In this document: one piece after another, positions 18,082 to 28,416 of the stretch
How positions within the stretch are numbered: the first letter of the stretch is position 1
Layout of the letters: the number at the start of each line of letters is the position of its first letter
DNA from: Shinella sp. PSBB067
Lineage (GTDB): Bacteria; Pseudomonadota; Alphaproteobacteria; Rhizobiales; Rhizobiaceae
Assembly (NCBI RefSeq): GCF_016839145.1
Contig: NZ_CP069303.1
Span: forward strand, 248,001 to 312,000
Direction: 5' to 3'
Length of the DNA stretch: 64,000 nt
The notes under the pieces: model-generated
Told to the model about the DNA's origin: nothing
Seen by the model: only the letters and a program-made list of their open reading frames with translations
Databases searched by the model: none
Made by a program: the position numbers and the translations under genes

Positions 18082-19209
18082 ATGATCCTGACGGAACAGC
18101 AGACCCAGATCCGCGACATGGCCCGCGATTTCGCCCGCGAGCGGCTGGCGCCGGGCGCGGCGGAACGTGACGCGGAGAGCCGCTTTCCCCGCGCGGAACT
18201 GAAGGAGATGGGCGAGCTCGGCTTCCTCGGCATGCTCGTGCCGGAGGCCTATGGCGGCTCGGAGACGGGCGCGGTCGCCTATGCCGTGGCGCTGGAGGAA
18301 ATCGCCAGCGGCGACGGGCCGTGCTCGACCATCATGAGCGTGCACAGCTCCGTCGGCTGCGTGCCGATCCTGAAATACGGCAGCGATGAGCAGAAGCAGC
18401 GTTTCCTGCCGAAGCTCGCGAGCGGCGAATGGATCGGCGGCTTCGCGCTCACCGAGCCGCAGGCCGGCTCCGACGCCTCCAATCTCAGGACCCGCGCCCG
18501 CCGCGACGGCGACCATTACGTCATCGACGGGGCCAAGCAGTTCATCACCTCGGGCAAGAACGGCGATGTGATCATCGTCTTCGCCGTCACCGATCCCGAT
18601 GCCGGCAAGAAGGGCATTTCCGCCTTCATCGTGCCGACCGATACGCCCGGCTACGAGGTCGTGCGGGTGGAGCAGAAGCTCGGCCTTCATTCCTCCGACA
18701 CCTGCCAGATCGCCTTCAACGCCATGCGCGTTCCCGCCGGAAACCGGCTCGGCGCGGAGGGGGAGGGCTATAGGATCGCTCTTTCGAACTTAGAAGGCGG
18801 GCGCATCGGCATTGCCGCGCAGTCCGTCGGCATGGCGCGGGCGGCCTTCGAGGCGGCGCGCGACTATGCCCGCGAGCGCACGGCCTTCGGTTCGCCGATC
18901 ATCGAGCACCAGGCTGTCGCCTTCCGGCTCGCCGACATGGCGACGCGGATCGAGGTGGCGCGCCAGATGGTGCTGCATGCCGCCGGGCTGAAGGAGGCGG
19001 GCCAGCCCTGCCTCACCGAAGCGTCGATGGCCAAGCTCTTCGCCTCGGAAATGGCCGAACGGGTCTGCTCCGACGCGATCCAGATCCACGGCGGCTATGG
19101 CTACATGGCGGACTATCCGGTCGAGCGCATCTATCGCGATGTCCGCATCTGCCAGATCTATGAGGGCACGAGCGACGTGCAGCGCATCGTCATCGCGCGC
19201 AATCTTTGA
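18082..19209 (+). CDS. acyl-CoA dehydrogenase (branched-chain type)
   Basis: A flavoprotein of 375 residues with the usual order: N-terminal helical domain, middle beta domain ([28 protein letters not shown]) and C-terminal helices with [20 protein letters not shown]. The catalytic glutamate sits in [11 protein letters not shown] near the C terminus. In this operon it would oxidise isobutyryl-CoA and/or 2-methylbutyryl-CoA produced by the dehydrogenase complex encoded downstream. Electrons go to an ETF that is not in this window. Confidence 0.93.
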   Translation: MILTEQQTQIRDMARDFARERLAPGAAERDAESRFPRAELKEMGELGFLGMLVPEAYGGSETGAVAYAVALEEIASGDGPCSTIMSVHSSVGCVPILKYGSDEQKQRFLPKLASGEWIGGFALTEPQAGSDASNLRTRARRDGDHYVIDGAKQFITSGKNGDVIIVFAVTDPDAGKKGISAFIVPTDTPGYEVVRVEQKLGLHSSDTCQIAFNAMRVPAGNRLGAEGEGYRIALSNLEGGRIGIAAQSVGMARAAFEAARDYARERTAFGSPIIEHQAVAFRLADMATRIEVARQMVLHAAGLKEAGQPCLTEASMAKLFASEMAERVCSDAIQIHGGYGYMADYPVERIYRDVRICQIYEGTSDVQRIVIARNL

Positions 19210-19266
19210 GGCCGGGACCGTATCCGTCGCAGGGAGGCGGCGGGGCGGTCCACAAGGGAGGAATGA

Positions 19267-20505
<1,239 letters not shown>

Positions 20506-20506
20506 C

Positions 20507-21520
20507 ATGGCAAGAATGACGATGATCGAGGCGGTGCGCAGCGCCATGGACGTCTCGATGGGACGCGACGACGGGGTCGTCGTCTTCGGCGAGGACGTCG
20601 GCTATTTCGGCGGCGTCTTCCGGGCGACGCAGGGATTGCAGGCGAAATACGGCAAGACGCGCTGCTTCGACGCGCCGATCAACGAATCCGGCATCCTCGG
20701 CACGGCCATCGGCATGGCGGCCTATGGGCTGAAGCCCTGCGTCGAGATCCAGTTCGCCGACTACATGTACCCGGCCTACGACCAGATCACCCAGGAGGCG
20801 GCGCGCATCCGCTACCGCTCCAACGGCGATTTCACCTGCCCCATCGTCGTGCGCATGCCGACCGGCGGCGGCATCTTCGGCGGCCAGACGCACAGCCAGA
20901 GTCCGGAGGCGCTGTTTACCCATGTCTGCGGGCTGAAGGTGCTCGTTCCCTCCAATCCCTATGACGCCAAGGGCCTGCTGATCGCGGCCATCGAGGACCC
21001 GGACCCGGTGATGTTCCTCGAGCCCAAGCGCCTCTATAACGGCCCCTTCGACGGCCATCACGAAAAGCCCGTCACGCCCTGGTCGAAGCACGAGCTCGGC
21101 GAGGTGCCGAAGGGGCATTACACGATCCCCATCGGCAAGGCGGAAATCCGCCGGCCGGGCAGCGCCGTCACCGTCGTCGCCTACGGCACGATGGTGCATG
21201 TGGCACTCGCCGCCGCTGAGGAAACGGGGATCGACGCCGAGGTGATCGACCTGCGCAGCCTGCTGCCGCTCGACCTCGACACCATCGTCCAGTCGGTGAA
21301 GAAGACCGGCCGCTGCGTCGTCGTGCACGAGGCGACGCTGACCTCCGGCTTCGGCGGCGAGGTCGTTTCGCTGGTTCAGGAGCACTGCTTCTACAGCCTC
21401 GAAGCGCCGGTGGTGCGCGTGACGGGCTGGGACACGCCCTATCCGCATGCGCAGGAATGGGACTACTTTCCCGGCCCCGCCCGCGTCGGCCGGGCGTTGC
21501 AGGAAGTGATGGAGGGCTGA
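20507..21520 (+). CDS. bkdA2: branched-chain 2-oxoacid dehydrogenase E1 beta subunit
   Basis: The 337-residue partner of BkdA1 shows the transketolase pyrimidine-binding segment (VVVFGEDVGYFGGVFRAT) and the C-terminal transketolase domain with VVAYGTMVHVAL and VHEATLTSGFGGEV. I chose ATG 20507, one base after the alpha stop. The E2 gene starts 2 bp after its own stop. Together they form the TPP-dependent E1 component of the complex. Confidence 0.95.
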   Translation: MARMTMIEAVRSAMDVSMGRDDGVVVFGEDVGYFGGVFRATQGLQAKYGKTRCFDAPINESGILGTAIGMAAYGLKPCVEIQFADYMYPAYDQITQEAARIRYRSNGDFTCPIVVRMPTGGGIFGGQTHSQSPEALFTHVCGLKVLVPSNPYDAKGLLIAAIEDPDPVMFLEPKRLYNGPFDGHHEKPVTPWSKHELGEVPKGHYTIPIGKAEIRRPGSAVTVVAYGTMVHVALAAAEETGIDAEVIDLRSLLPLDLDTIVQSVKKTGRCVVVHEATLTSGFGGEVVSLVQEHCFYSLEAPVVRVTGWDTPYPHAQEWDYFPGPARVGRALQEVMEG

Positions 21521-21522
21521 GG

Positions 21523-22827
21523 ATGGGCGAGTTCGTCATCAAGATGCCCGATGTGGGCGAGGGCGTGGCCGAGGCCGAGCTTGTGGAATGGCACGTCAAG
21601 CCGGGTGATCCGGTGCGCGAGGACATGGTGCTCGCCGCCGTCATGACCGACAAGGCGACGGTGGAGATACCCTCTCCGGTCGACGGCACCGTGCTCTGGC
21701 TCGGCGCCGAGATCGGCGACATCGTCGCCGTCAAGGCGCCGCTGCTGCGCATCGAGGTTGCCGGTGAAGGTGAAGCCGTTGCCGAGGAAACCCCTTCTCC
21801 CCAGCGGGGAGAAGGTGCCCGAAGGGCGGATGAGGGGGCCTCGCCGCAAGCTTCGAGGGAGCCGTCCCCGCCGCCGAGCGAGCCGCCCCCCTCATCCGGC
21901 CCCGCGGGCCACCTTCTCCCCGCTGGGGAGAAGGGAAGAGTGGCAATGCCGGAGACGAAGCCGCTCGCCTCGCCCGCCGTCCGGCTGCGGGCGCAGGAAG
22001 CCGGCGTCGATCTGCGGCAGGTGTCGGGCAGCGGCCCGGCCGGCCGCATCACCCATGACGACCTAGACCGGTTCATCGCGCGTGGGGGACAACCCGCCGC
22101 CGCACAGGCCGGGCTTGCCCGCAAGACCGCGACGGAGGAGATCAAGGTCACGGGCCTGCGCCGCCGCATCGCCGAGAAGATGCGTCTCGCAAGCTCCCGC
22201 ATCCCCCACATCACCTATGTGGAGGAGGTCGACGTCACCGACCTGGAAGACCTGCGCGCCACGATGAATGCCGGCCGCAAGCCCGACCAGCAGAAGCTGA
22301 CCATCCTGCCCTTCCTGATGCGGGCGCTGGTGAGGACGCTGGCCGAGCAGCCCGGCGTCAACGCCACCTTCGACGACGATGCCGGCATCGTCACGCGTTA
22401 CGGCGCCGTCCATATCGGCATCGCCACGCAGACGCCGGCCGGCCTGATGGTGCCGGTCGTGCGCCATGCCGAGGCGCGGTCGATCTGGGACAGCGCGGCC
22501 GAACTCGTTCGCCTTGCCGATGCGGCCCGCAACGGCACGGCGGCGCGCGAGGAGCTTTCCGGCTCCACCATCACCATCACCTCGCTCGGCGCGCTTGGCG
22601 GCATCGTCACGACGCCGATCATCAACCATCCGGAAGTGGCGATCGTCGGCGTCAACAAGATCATGATGCGGCCCGTCTGGAACGGCAGCCAGTTCATTCC
22701 GCGCAAGATCATGAACCTGTCGTCGAGCTTCGACCACCGCATCGTCGACGGCTGGGATGCGGCGGTCTTCGTCCAGCGGCTCAAGGCGCTTCTCGAAACC
22801 CCCGCGCTGATCTTCATCGAAGGCTGA
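21523..22827 (+). CDS. bkdB: dihydrolipoamide acyltransferase (E2) of the BCKDH complex
   Basis: A 434-residue E2 with a lipoyl domain (1-77, lipoyl lysine in [12 protein letters not shown]), a linker, a peripheral-subunit-binding domain (about 145-185, [15 protein letters not shown]...[11 protein letters not shown]) and a catalytic domain (about 205-434) ending with the [10 protein letters not shown] histidine/aspartate motif. Residues about 91-138 of the first linker are encoded by a palindromic mosaic element (21793-21934) and read [13 protein letters not shown]...[14 protein letters not shown]. The frame is kept, so the protein should be functional because E2 linkers tolerate variation. 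Closely related E2 proteins would be expected to lack this stretch; that needs an alignment. Confidence 0.94.
   Translation: MGEFVIKMPDVGEGVAEAELVEWHVKPGDPVREDMVLAAVMTDKATVEIPSPVDGTVLWLGAEIGDIVAVKAPLLRIEVAGEGEAVAEETPSPQRGEGARRADEGASPQASREPSPPPSEPPPSSGPAGHLLPAGEKGRVAMPETKPLASPAVRLRAQEAGVDLRQVSGSGPAGRITHDDLDRFIARGGQPAAAQAGLARKTATEEIKVTGLRRRIAEKMRLASSRIPHITYVEEVDVTDLEDLRATMNAGRKPDQQKLTILPFLMRALVRTLAEQPGVNATFDDDAGIVTRYGAVHIGIATQTPAGLMVPVVRHAEARSIWDSAAELVRLADAARNGTAAREELSGSTITITSLGALGGIVTTPIINHPEVAIVGVNKIMMRPVWNGSQFIPRKIMNLSSSFDHRIVDGWDAAVFVQRLKALLETPALIFIEG
21793..21934. repeat. RIME-like mosaic palindromic element inside the bkdB coding sequence
   Basis: The 142-bp element has two inverted arms. 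The left arm starts with CCTTCTCCCC-AGC-GGGGAGAAGG (21793-21815), continues with a CCCGAAGGGCGGATGAGGGGG-like segment to about 21839, and the right arm mirrors it from about 21888 to 21934. Each arm is itself a hairpin. A second copy lies at 59827-59945. The form resembles rhizobial intergenic mosaic elements (RIME-type), which are normally outside genes. Confidence 0.85.
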
Positions 22828-22831
22828 TGAC

Positions 22832-24217
22832 ATGAAAGAGATCCTCTGCAAGCTCCTCGTCATCGGCGCCGGCCCCGGCGGCTATGTCTGCGCCATCCGC
22901 GCCGGCCAGCTCGGCGTCGATACCGTCATCGTCGAGAAGACGAAGGCCGGCGGCACCTGCCTCAATGTCGGCTGCATCCCTTCCAAGGCGCTGATCCATG
23001 CGGCGGAGGAATTCGACAGGCTCCGCCATACGGGGGGCCTCAACGCGCTAGGCATCACCGTCGAGGCGCCAAGGCTCGACCTTGCCCAGACCGTCCGCTG
23101 GAAGGACGGCATCGTTGGCCGGCTGAACAGCGGCGTGCTCGGCCTCCTGCGCAAGGCCAAGGTGAAGATCGTGCATGGCGCGGCGCGCTTCCGCGACGGC
23201 AAGACGGTTGAGGTCGAGACCGAGACCGGAACCCAGCTCATCCGCGCCGAGACGGTGGTGATCGCGACCGGCTCCGAGCCCGTCGAACTGCCCGCGCTGC
23301 CCTTCGGCGGGGCGGTCCTTTCGTCCACCGAGGCGCTGTCGCTGCCGGAGGTTCCGAAATCGCTTGCCGTCGTCGGCGGCGGCTATATCGGGCTCGAACT
23401 CGGCACGGCCTTCGCCAAGCTTGGCGCACAGGTGACGGTGATCGAGGCGATGGCGCAGATCCTGCCGCAATACGATGGCGAACTCGTCAAGCCCGTCGCC
23501 AAGCGTCTCGGCGAACTCGGCGTGCGCGTGCTGACCGGCGCGAAGGCGAGCGGCTATTCGGGTGAGGCGCTGGCGGTGGAGATCGCCGGCAAGGAAGAGC
23601 GGATCGCCGCGGACAAGGTGCTCGTCACCGTCGGCCGCAGGCCGCGCACGGAAGGCTGGGGCCTCGAAGAACTCGACCTCGACCGCGCCGGCCGCTTCAT
23701 CCGCATCGACGAGCATTGCCGCACCTCGATGCGTGGCGTCTACGCCATCGGCGACGTCACCGGCGAGCCGATGCTGGCGCATCGCGCCATGGCGCAGGGC
23801 GAGATGGTCGCGGAGATCGTCGCCGGGCGCAAGCGTATCTGGGACAAGCGCGCCATCCCCGCCGTCTGCTTCACCGATCCCGAGATCGTCACCGCCGGCC
23901 TTTCGCCCGACGAGGCGCGCGCGCAGGGCTACGAGGTCCGCGTCGGCCTCTTCCCCTTCAACGCCAACGGCCGCGCCATGACGACCCAGTCGGAGGACGG
24001 CTTCGTACGCGCCGTGGCGCGGGCGGACACCAACCTCGTGCTTGGCCTTCAGGCGGTGGGCGCCGGCGTCTCGGAGCTTTCCAGCGCCTTTTCGCTGGCG
24101 CTCGAAATGGGCGCGCGGCTGGAGGATATCGCCGGCACGATCCACGCCCATCCGACCCGCAGCGAAGGCTTGCAGGAAGCCGCATTGAAAGCTCTTGGCC
24201 ATGCCCTCCACATCTGA
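22832..24217 (+). CDS. lpdV: dihydrolipoyl dehydrogenase (E3) of the BCKDH complex
   Basis: A 461-residue FAD flavoprotein. FAD motif [15 protein letters not shown] near residue 12, redox disulfide [13 protein letters not shown] (about 42-54), NAD motif [12 protein letters not shown] (about 180), [13 protein letters not shown] and the C-terminal HAHPTRSEG catalytic His-Glu pair. It starts 4 bp after the E2 stop. It reoxidises the lipoyl groups of the E2 encoded upstream. Organisms of this type also have separate Lpd proteins for pyruvate and 2-oxoglutarate complexes; the operon context marks this as the branched-chain one. Confidence 0.95.
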   Translation: MKEILCKLLVIGAGPGGYVCAIRAGQLGVDTVIVEKTKAGGTCLNVGCIPSKALIHAAEEFDRLRHTGGLNALGITVEAPRLDLAQTVRWKDGIVGRLNSGVLGLLRKAKVKIVHGAARFRDGKTVEVETETGTQLIRAETVVIATGSEPVELPALPFGGAVLSSTEALSLPEVPKSLAVVGGGYIGLELGTAFAKLGAQVTVIEAMAQILPQYDGELVKPVAKRLGELGVRVLTGAKASGYSGEALAVEIAGKEERIAADKVLVTVGRRPRTEGWGLEELDLDRAGRFIRIDEHCRTSMRGVYAIGDVTGEPMLAHRAMAQGEMVAEIVAGRKRIWDKRAIPAVCFTDPEIVTAGLSPDEARAQGYEVRVGLFPFNANGRAMTTQSEDGFVRAVARADTNLVLGLQAVGAGVSELSSAFSLALEMGARLEDIAGTIHAHPTRSEGLQEAALKALGHALHI

Positions 24218-25283
24218 GACCCTGATCGACCGCACCGGCGCGCTCGGGCGCATCCGGCTCAACCGGCCGAAGGCGCTCAACAGCCTGACGCTTGCGATGG
24301 TGCGCGACATCGAGGCAGCGCTGGACGCCTTCGAGGCCGATCCCGCGGTCGCTGCCGTGCTTCTCACAGGCGAGGGCGAGCGCGGGCTGTGCGCGGGCGG
24401 CGATATCCGCATGATCTATGACGGCGGCAGGGCCGGCTCGCCGGAGCCCGTCGATTTCTGGTGCGAGGAATACCGCATGAATGCGCGCCTCGCCCGGCTC
24501 ACAAAACCCTATATCGCCTTCATGGACGGCATCGTCATGGGCGGCGGGGTCGGCGTTTCGGTCTATGGCAGCCATCGCATCGTCACCGAGCGGACACGGT
24601 TCGCGATGCCGGAGACCGGCATCGGCTTCTTCCCCGATGTCGGCGCCTCCTGGTTCCTGACGCGGAGGAACGATGAGCTTGGCACCTATGCCGCGCTCAC
24701 CGGCGAACAGCTTGCGGCGGGGGACGTGATCGCCTTCGGCCTTGCCGACAGCCATGTGCCTTCGGAGCGCCTGCCGGCACTGGCCGAAAAGCTGTCCGGC
24801 TTGCCGGCCGCCGCCTCCCATGCCGATGTCTCGGCCACCATTGCCGCCTTCGCGGAAGCGCCGCCGCCGGGAGAGATCGCCGGGCAGCGAGTGCTGATCG
24901 ACCGGCTTTTCGCCTTCGACACGGTGGAGGCGGTTTTCGCGGCGCTGGAGCGGGACGGATCGGACTTCGCCGCAAGGGCGCTCGGCATCCTGCGGACGAA
25001 ATCGCCGCTCAGCCTGAAGGTGACATTGCGCCTGCTGCGCCTCGGGCGGAAGGAAACTTCGCTCGAAGCCTGCCTGGAACGGGAATTCGCTGCCACGGCG
25101 GCGGTGCTGCGCAGCCACGATTTCTACGAGGGCGTCAGGGCCGCGGTGGTCGACAAGGATCGCAATCCGCGCTGGCATCCGGCGCAACTGGCCGACGTCA
25201 CCGAGCGGGACGTCGCCGCCTTCTTCGAGCCGCCGGCAAAGCCGCTTTTTGCCGGCGCAACGGGAAAAGGAGAACGCCCATGA
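24201..25283 (+). CDS. 3-hydroxyisobutyryl-CoA hydrolase
   Basis: The 360-residue crotonase-fold protein has the oxyanion-hole segments [12 protein letters not shown] and [40 protein letters not shown], the signature of the HIBYL-CoA hydrolase group rather than true enoyl-CoA hydratases. ATG 24201 lies inside the end of the E3 gene (17-bp overlap); a TTG two codons earlier is possible. It releases free 3-hydroxyisobutyrate in valine degradation, the substrate of the next gene product. A dedicated enoyl-CoA hydratase gene is not present in this operon. Confidence 0.88.
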   Translation: MPSTSETLIDRTGALGRIRLNRPKALNSLTLAMVRDIEAALDAFEADPAVAAVLLTGEGERGLCAGGDIRMIYDGGRAGSPEPVDFWCEEYRMNARLARLTKPYIAFMDGIVMGGGVGVSVYGSHRIVTERTRFAMPETGIGFFPDVGASWFLTRRNDELGTYAALTGEQLAAGDVIAFGLADSHVPSERLPALAEKLSGLPAAASHADVSATIAAFAEAPPPGEIAGQRVLIDRLFAFDTVEAVFAALERDGSDFAARALGILRTKSPLSLKVTLRLLRLGRKETSLEACLEREFAATAAVLRSHDFYEGVRAAVVDKDRNPRWHPAQLADVTERDVAAFFEPPAKPLFAGATGKGERP

Positions 25284-26170
25284 GCTCCATCGCATTCATC
25301 GGCCTCGGCCATATGGGCGGCCCGATGGCCGCAAATCTCGTGAAGGCCGGCCATGCCGTGCGCGGCTTCGACCTTTCCGCCGCCTCGCTCGATCTTGCGC
25401 GGGAAAACGGCGTGGCGACCGTCGCCTCGATCGGCGAGGCGGTTTCCGGCGCGGATCTCGTCATCACCATGCTGCCGGCCGGAACGCATGTGCTTTCGGT
25501 GTGGCAGGAACTGGTCGCCATCGTGCCGTCAGGCACGCTGCTCATCGATTGCTCCACCATCGACATGGCGAGCGCCCGCAAGGCCCATGCGCTGGCCGAG
25601 GCGCATGGCTGCCCGGCGCTCGACGCACCCGTCTCGGGCGGCACCGGGGGCGCTTCGGCCGGCACGCTCACCTTCATGGTGGGCGGCGACGCCGGCGTCT
25701 TTGCCGGGGCAAAGCCGGTCTTCGAGGCGATGGGCAGGAAGATCATCCATTGCGGCGGCGCCTCCGCCGGCCAGGCGGCGAAGATCTGCAACAACATGAT
25801 CCTCGGCATCAGCATGGTCGCCGTGGGCGAGGCCTTCGTGCTGGGCGAACGGCTCGGCCTTTCGCATCAGGCGCTGTTCGACGTCGCCTCGGTCTCGTCG
25901 GGGCAATGCTGGTCGCTGACCACCTATTGCCCGGTGCCTGGCCCCGTCCCCACCTCGCCCGCCAACCACGATTACGAACCGGGCTTCGCCGCGGCGCTGA
26001 TGCTCAAGGACCTGAAGCTGTCGCAGGCGGCGGCGGACGACACCGGCGTCACGACCCCGCTCGGCGCCAAGGCGGCCGCGCTCTATCAGCGCTTCGCGGA
26101 CGAGGGGCTCGGCGAAAAGGACTTCTCCGCCATCATCGCCATGCTGCGGGACGGACCGTCCGCCGGCTAG
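25280..26170 (+). CDS. mmsB: 3-hydroxyisobutyrate dehydrogenase
   Basis: The 296-residue beta-hydroxyacid dehydrogenase has the NAD motif GLGHMGGPMAANLVKAGH, the substrate motif DAPVSGGTGGASAGTL (about 118-133) and the catalytic lysine in GQAAKICNNM (about 170). It overlaps the hydrolase gene by 4 bp (ATGA). It oxidises 3-hydroxyisobutyrate to methylmalonate semialdehyde. The mmsA gene for the following step is not in the window. It is the last gene of the operon that begins at 16090. Confidence 0.94.
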   Translation: MSSIAFIGLGHMGGPMAANLVKAGHAVRGFDLSAASLDLARENGVATVASIGEAVSGADLVITMLPAGTHVLSVWQELVAIVPSGTLLIDCSTIDMASARKAHALAEAHGCPALDAPVSGGTGGASAGTLTFMVGGDAGVFAGAKPVFEAMGRKIIHCGGASAGQAAKICNNMILGISMVAVGEAFVLGERLGLSHQALFDVASVSSGQCWSLTTYCPVPGPVPTSPANHDYEPGFAAALMLKDLKLSQAAADDTGVTTPLGAKAAALYQRFADEGLGEKDFSAIIAMLRDGPSAG

Positions 26171-26219
26171 GCGCCGCCCGCCGGTCGCCGGCACGCAAGG
26201 CCGAACGCGGTCTCCGCGC

Positions 26220-26244
26220 CATCCGGGTCTGGCTCGCCCGGATG
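26220..26244 (+). terminator. possible terminator hairpin after the BCAA operon
   Basis: CATCCGGG (26220-26227) and CCCGGATG (26237-26244) form an 8-bp stem with a 9-nt loop, 50 bp after mmsB. No U-tract follows, so termination would need Rho or be incomplete. The rest of the 316-bp spacer 26171-26486 shows no ORF I would support; it also carries the promoter region described at 26407-26449. Confidence 0.35.
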
Positions 26245-26406
26245 ATGCGGTGCGGCCATGCTGTTTGCACGCAAGGGGACCTCCGGGAACGGCCGGAAAG
26301 GCGCTTCGCTGGTCCTTCATGAAGACAGAGCGCGGCGCTCGAAGAACGACCTTCCCCTCCAATATCCAAACGGAAGTCCCCGCAACAATCCGGTCGACGG
26401 CCGGGC

Positions 26407-26449
26407 TTGACAGCCGGACCGTGCCGCATAATGCTAAGATGTCAGACCA
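26407..26449 (+). promoter_or_regulatory. putative promoter and GntR-type operator of the regulator gene
   Basis: TTGACA (26407-26412) resembles a -35 box, with ATAATG (26428) or TAAGAT (26435) as possible -10 boxes. TGTCAGACCA (26440-26449) fits the T-N-GT-N3-AC-N-A pattern of FadR-subfamily GntR operators. Its position just upstream of the regulator gene suggests autoregulation. The spacing of the promoter boxes is not ideal, so this is a prediction. Confidence 0.45.
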
Positions 26450-26486
26450 ATTCGAGAAGCTGGCACGAAACAGGGGAATTGGCATC

Positions 26487-27209
26487 ATGCCAATCGGAAC
26501 TCGCGACAGGCCGCAGATCGCGCCTTTGCCGCCCATCGACCGGGCGCGGCAGGTGACGGAGGCTTTGGCCTCCTATATCGACCGGGCGAGCCTTCAGGCA
26601 GGCGACCGCCTGCCGGCCGAGCGCGAGCTCATGGCGGCGCTGGCCGTCGGCCGCTCGACCATCCGCGAGGCGATCCGCCATTTCCAGGCGCTCGGCGTCA
26701 TCGAAAGCCGCAAGGGCAGCGGCACCTATCTCCTGAAGCCGGTCACGACAGCCACCGTGCACATGCCGCTCTCCTTCGACGCGGCGCATTTGCGCGACGT
26801 GCTGCTCCAGACGCTGGAGGTCCGCCGCGGGCTCGAATGCGAGGCGAACATGGTGGCGGCGCGGCGGCGCACGCCGCAGGACCTCGCCGTCATCGAGGCG
26901 AAGCTGGACGCGATGGAGCGCGTTCACATCGCCAAGGGCAGCTCCGGCCCGGAAGACCTTGCCTTCCATCTCGCCATCTACGACGCCACGCACAACCCGC
27001 TCTTCAAGCAGCTTCTCGAACAGATGCGCGGCGCCTTCGAGCGCTTCTGGGAGAAGCCGTTCGACCGGCCGGATTTCGCCCGCCGCTCCTTCCCGTTCCA
27101 CCGCACGCTCTTCAATGCGATCGCCGCCGGGGACCCCGAGACCGCGCGCATCGAAACCCTCAGGATCCTCGAAGTCGTCGAGGAAGACATCAAGGAAATG
27201 TCCCGATGA
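26487..27209 (+). CDS. GntR-family (FadR subfamily) transcriptional regulator
   Basis: The product is about 240 residues. The N-terminal winged helix has AGDRLPAERELMAALAVGRSTIREAIRHFQALGVIESRKGSGTYL; the C-terminal all-helical FCD domain has an acidic/His metal-binding pattern (DLAFHLAIYDATHN and FHRTLFNAI). I chose ATG 26487 because AGGGGAATT precedes it and an operator-like sequence overlaps the earlier ATG at 26439. The stop overlaps the PLP enzyme start (ATGA at 27206-27209). It probably controls its own operon in response to a carboxylated metabolite. Confidence 0.88.
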   Translation: MPIGTRDRPQIAPLPPIDRARQVTEALASYIDRASLQAGDRLPAERELMAALAVGRSTIREAIRHFQALGVIESRKGSGTYLLKPVTTATVHMPLSFDAAHLRDVLLQTLEVRRGLECEANMVAARRRTPQDLAVIEAKLDAMERVHIAKGSSGPEDLAFHLAIYDATHNPLFKQLLEQMRGAFERFWEKPFDRPDFARRSFPFHRTLFNAIAAGDPETARIETLRILEVVEEDIKEMSR

Positions 27210-28378
27210 TCAACGGAGCCGATCCGTTCGACCTTGCCTCCCTCACCGTCGCCCATGACGCGGCGAACGCTTTCGACGCGGTGGTGCCGCCCATCGTCCA
27301 GACCTCGCTCTTCACCTTCGCCAGCTATGACGAGATGGTCGCCGCCTATCGCGGCGAGATCGTCCGGCCGATCTATACGCGCGGCCTCAACCCGACGGTG
27401 CGCGCCTTCGAGGAGATGCTGGCGAAGCTCGAAGGCGGCGAGGATGCGCTGGGCTTTGCCAGCGGCATGGCGGCGATCTCCTCCACCGTGCTCTCCTTCG
27501 TCGAGCCGGGCGACCGCATCGTCGCCGTGCGCCATTGCTACCCGGATGCCTTCCGCCTGTTCGGCACCCACCTGAAGCGCATGAAGGTGGAGGTGACCTA
27601 TGTCGACGGGCGCGACGAGGAGGCGGTCGCGAAAGCCCTGCCGGGCGCCAAGCTCCTCTATCTCGAAAGCCCGACGAGCTGGGTCATGGAGGCGCACGAC
27701 GTCGGCGCGCTTGCCGCGCTCGCCAAACGCCACGGCGTTATCAGCGTCATCGACAACAGCTGGGCAAGCCCGATATTCCAGCGGCCGCTGACGCTCGGCG
27801 TCGATCTCGTGCTGCATTCCGCCTCGAAATATCTCGGCGGCCACAGCGACATCGTCGCGGGGGTCGTCGCCGGCTCGAAGGAACTCATCGGTCGCATCCG
27901 CGCGGAGGCCTATCCCTATCTCGGCGGCAAGCTCTCGCCCTTCGATGCCTGGCTCTTGGTCCGGGGCCTTCGCACCCTGCCGATCCGCATGAAGGCGCAC
28001 GAGGCCTCGGCGCTCGACATCGCAAGGCGCCTGCAGGCGCTCGATATCGTCGACACGGTCTTTCATCCGGCGCTCGCCAACCGCCTGCCGCCGGGGCTCA
28101 CCGGCACGTCCGGCCTCTTTTCCTTCACCTTCCGCGAGGGTGTCGACATCCGCGCCTTCGCCGATCACCTCACCCTTTTCAAGCTCGGCGTTTCCTGGGG
28201 AGGACACGAAAGCCTGATCGTGCCGGGCGAGGTGGTCCTGCAGCAGAAGGCCCAACCGAATTCCGCGCATGCCTTCGGCATCGATGCGCGGTCCGTGCGT
28301 CTCCATGTCGGCCTGGAGGGAACCGAGGCCCTGTGGAGGGATCTGGAAGCGGCGATGGAGGCCGCGACCGAAAACTGA
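27206..28378 (+). CDS. Cys/Met-metabolism PLP-dependent enzyme (C-S lyase type)
   Basis: The 390-residue fold-type I PLP enzyme belongs to the trans-sulfuration family. The PLP lysine is in HSASKYLGGHSD (about residue 210). YTRGLNPTVRAFEEMLAKLEGG and GFASGMAAISST (about 80-100) are the family phosphate- and ring-binding regions, and D/N in VIDNSWASP stacks on the cofactor. Its specificity (cystathionine beta-lyase, gamma-lyase, methionine gamma-lyase or similar) cannot be read from the sequence. It overlaps the GntR gene and precedes an importer, which suggests catabolism of an imported compound instead of methionine synthesis. Confidence 0.85.
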   Translation: MINGADPFDLASLTVAHDAANAFDAVVPPIVQTSLFTFASYDEMVAAYRGEIVRPIYTRGLNPTVRAFEEMLAKLEGGEDALGFASGMAAISSTVLSFVEPGDRIVAVRHCYPDAFRLFGTHLKRMKVEVTYVDGRDEEAVAKALPGAKLLYLESPTSWVMEAHDVGALAALAKRHGVISVIDNSWASPIFQRPLTLGVDLVLHSASKYLGGHSDIVAGVVAGSKELIGRIRAEAYPYLGGKLSPFDAWLLVRGLRTLPIRMKAHEASALDIARRLQALDIVDTVFHPALANRLPPGLTGTSGLFSFTFREGVDIRAFADHLTLFKLGVSWGGHESLIVPGEVVLQQKAQPNSAHAFGIDARSVRLHVGLEGTEALWRDLEAAMEAATEN

Positions 28379-28416
28379 CGTCGAACGATCAATCAAAACG
28401 AAAAGAGGGAACGACC

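Noticed and set aside
15934..18690. 918-codon open frame on the minus strand
   Set aside because: It is antisense to the SDR, thiolase and acyl-CoA dehydrogenase genes, which are clearly coding.
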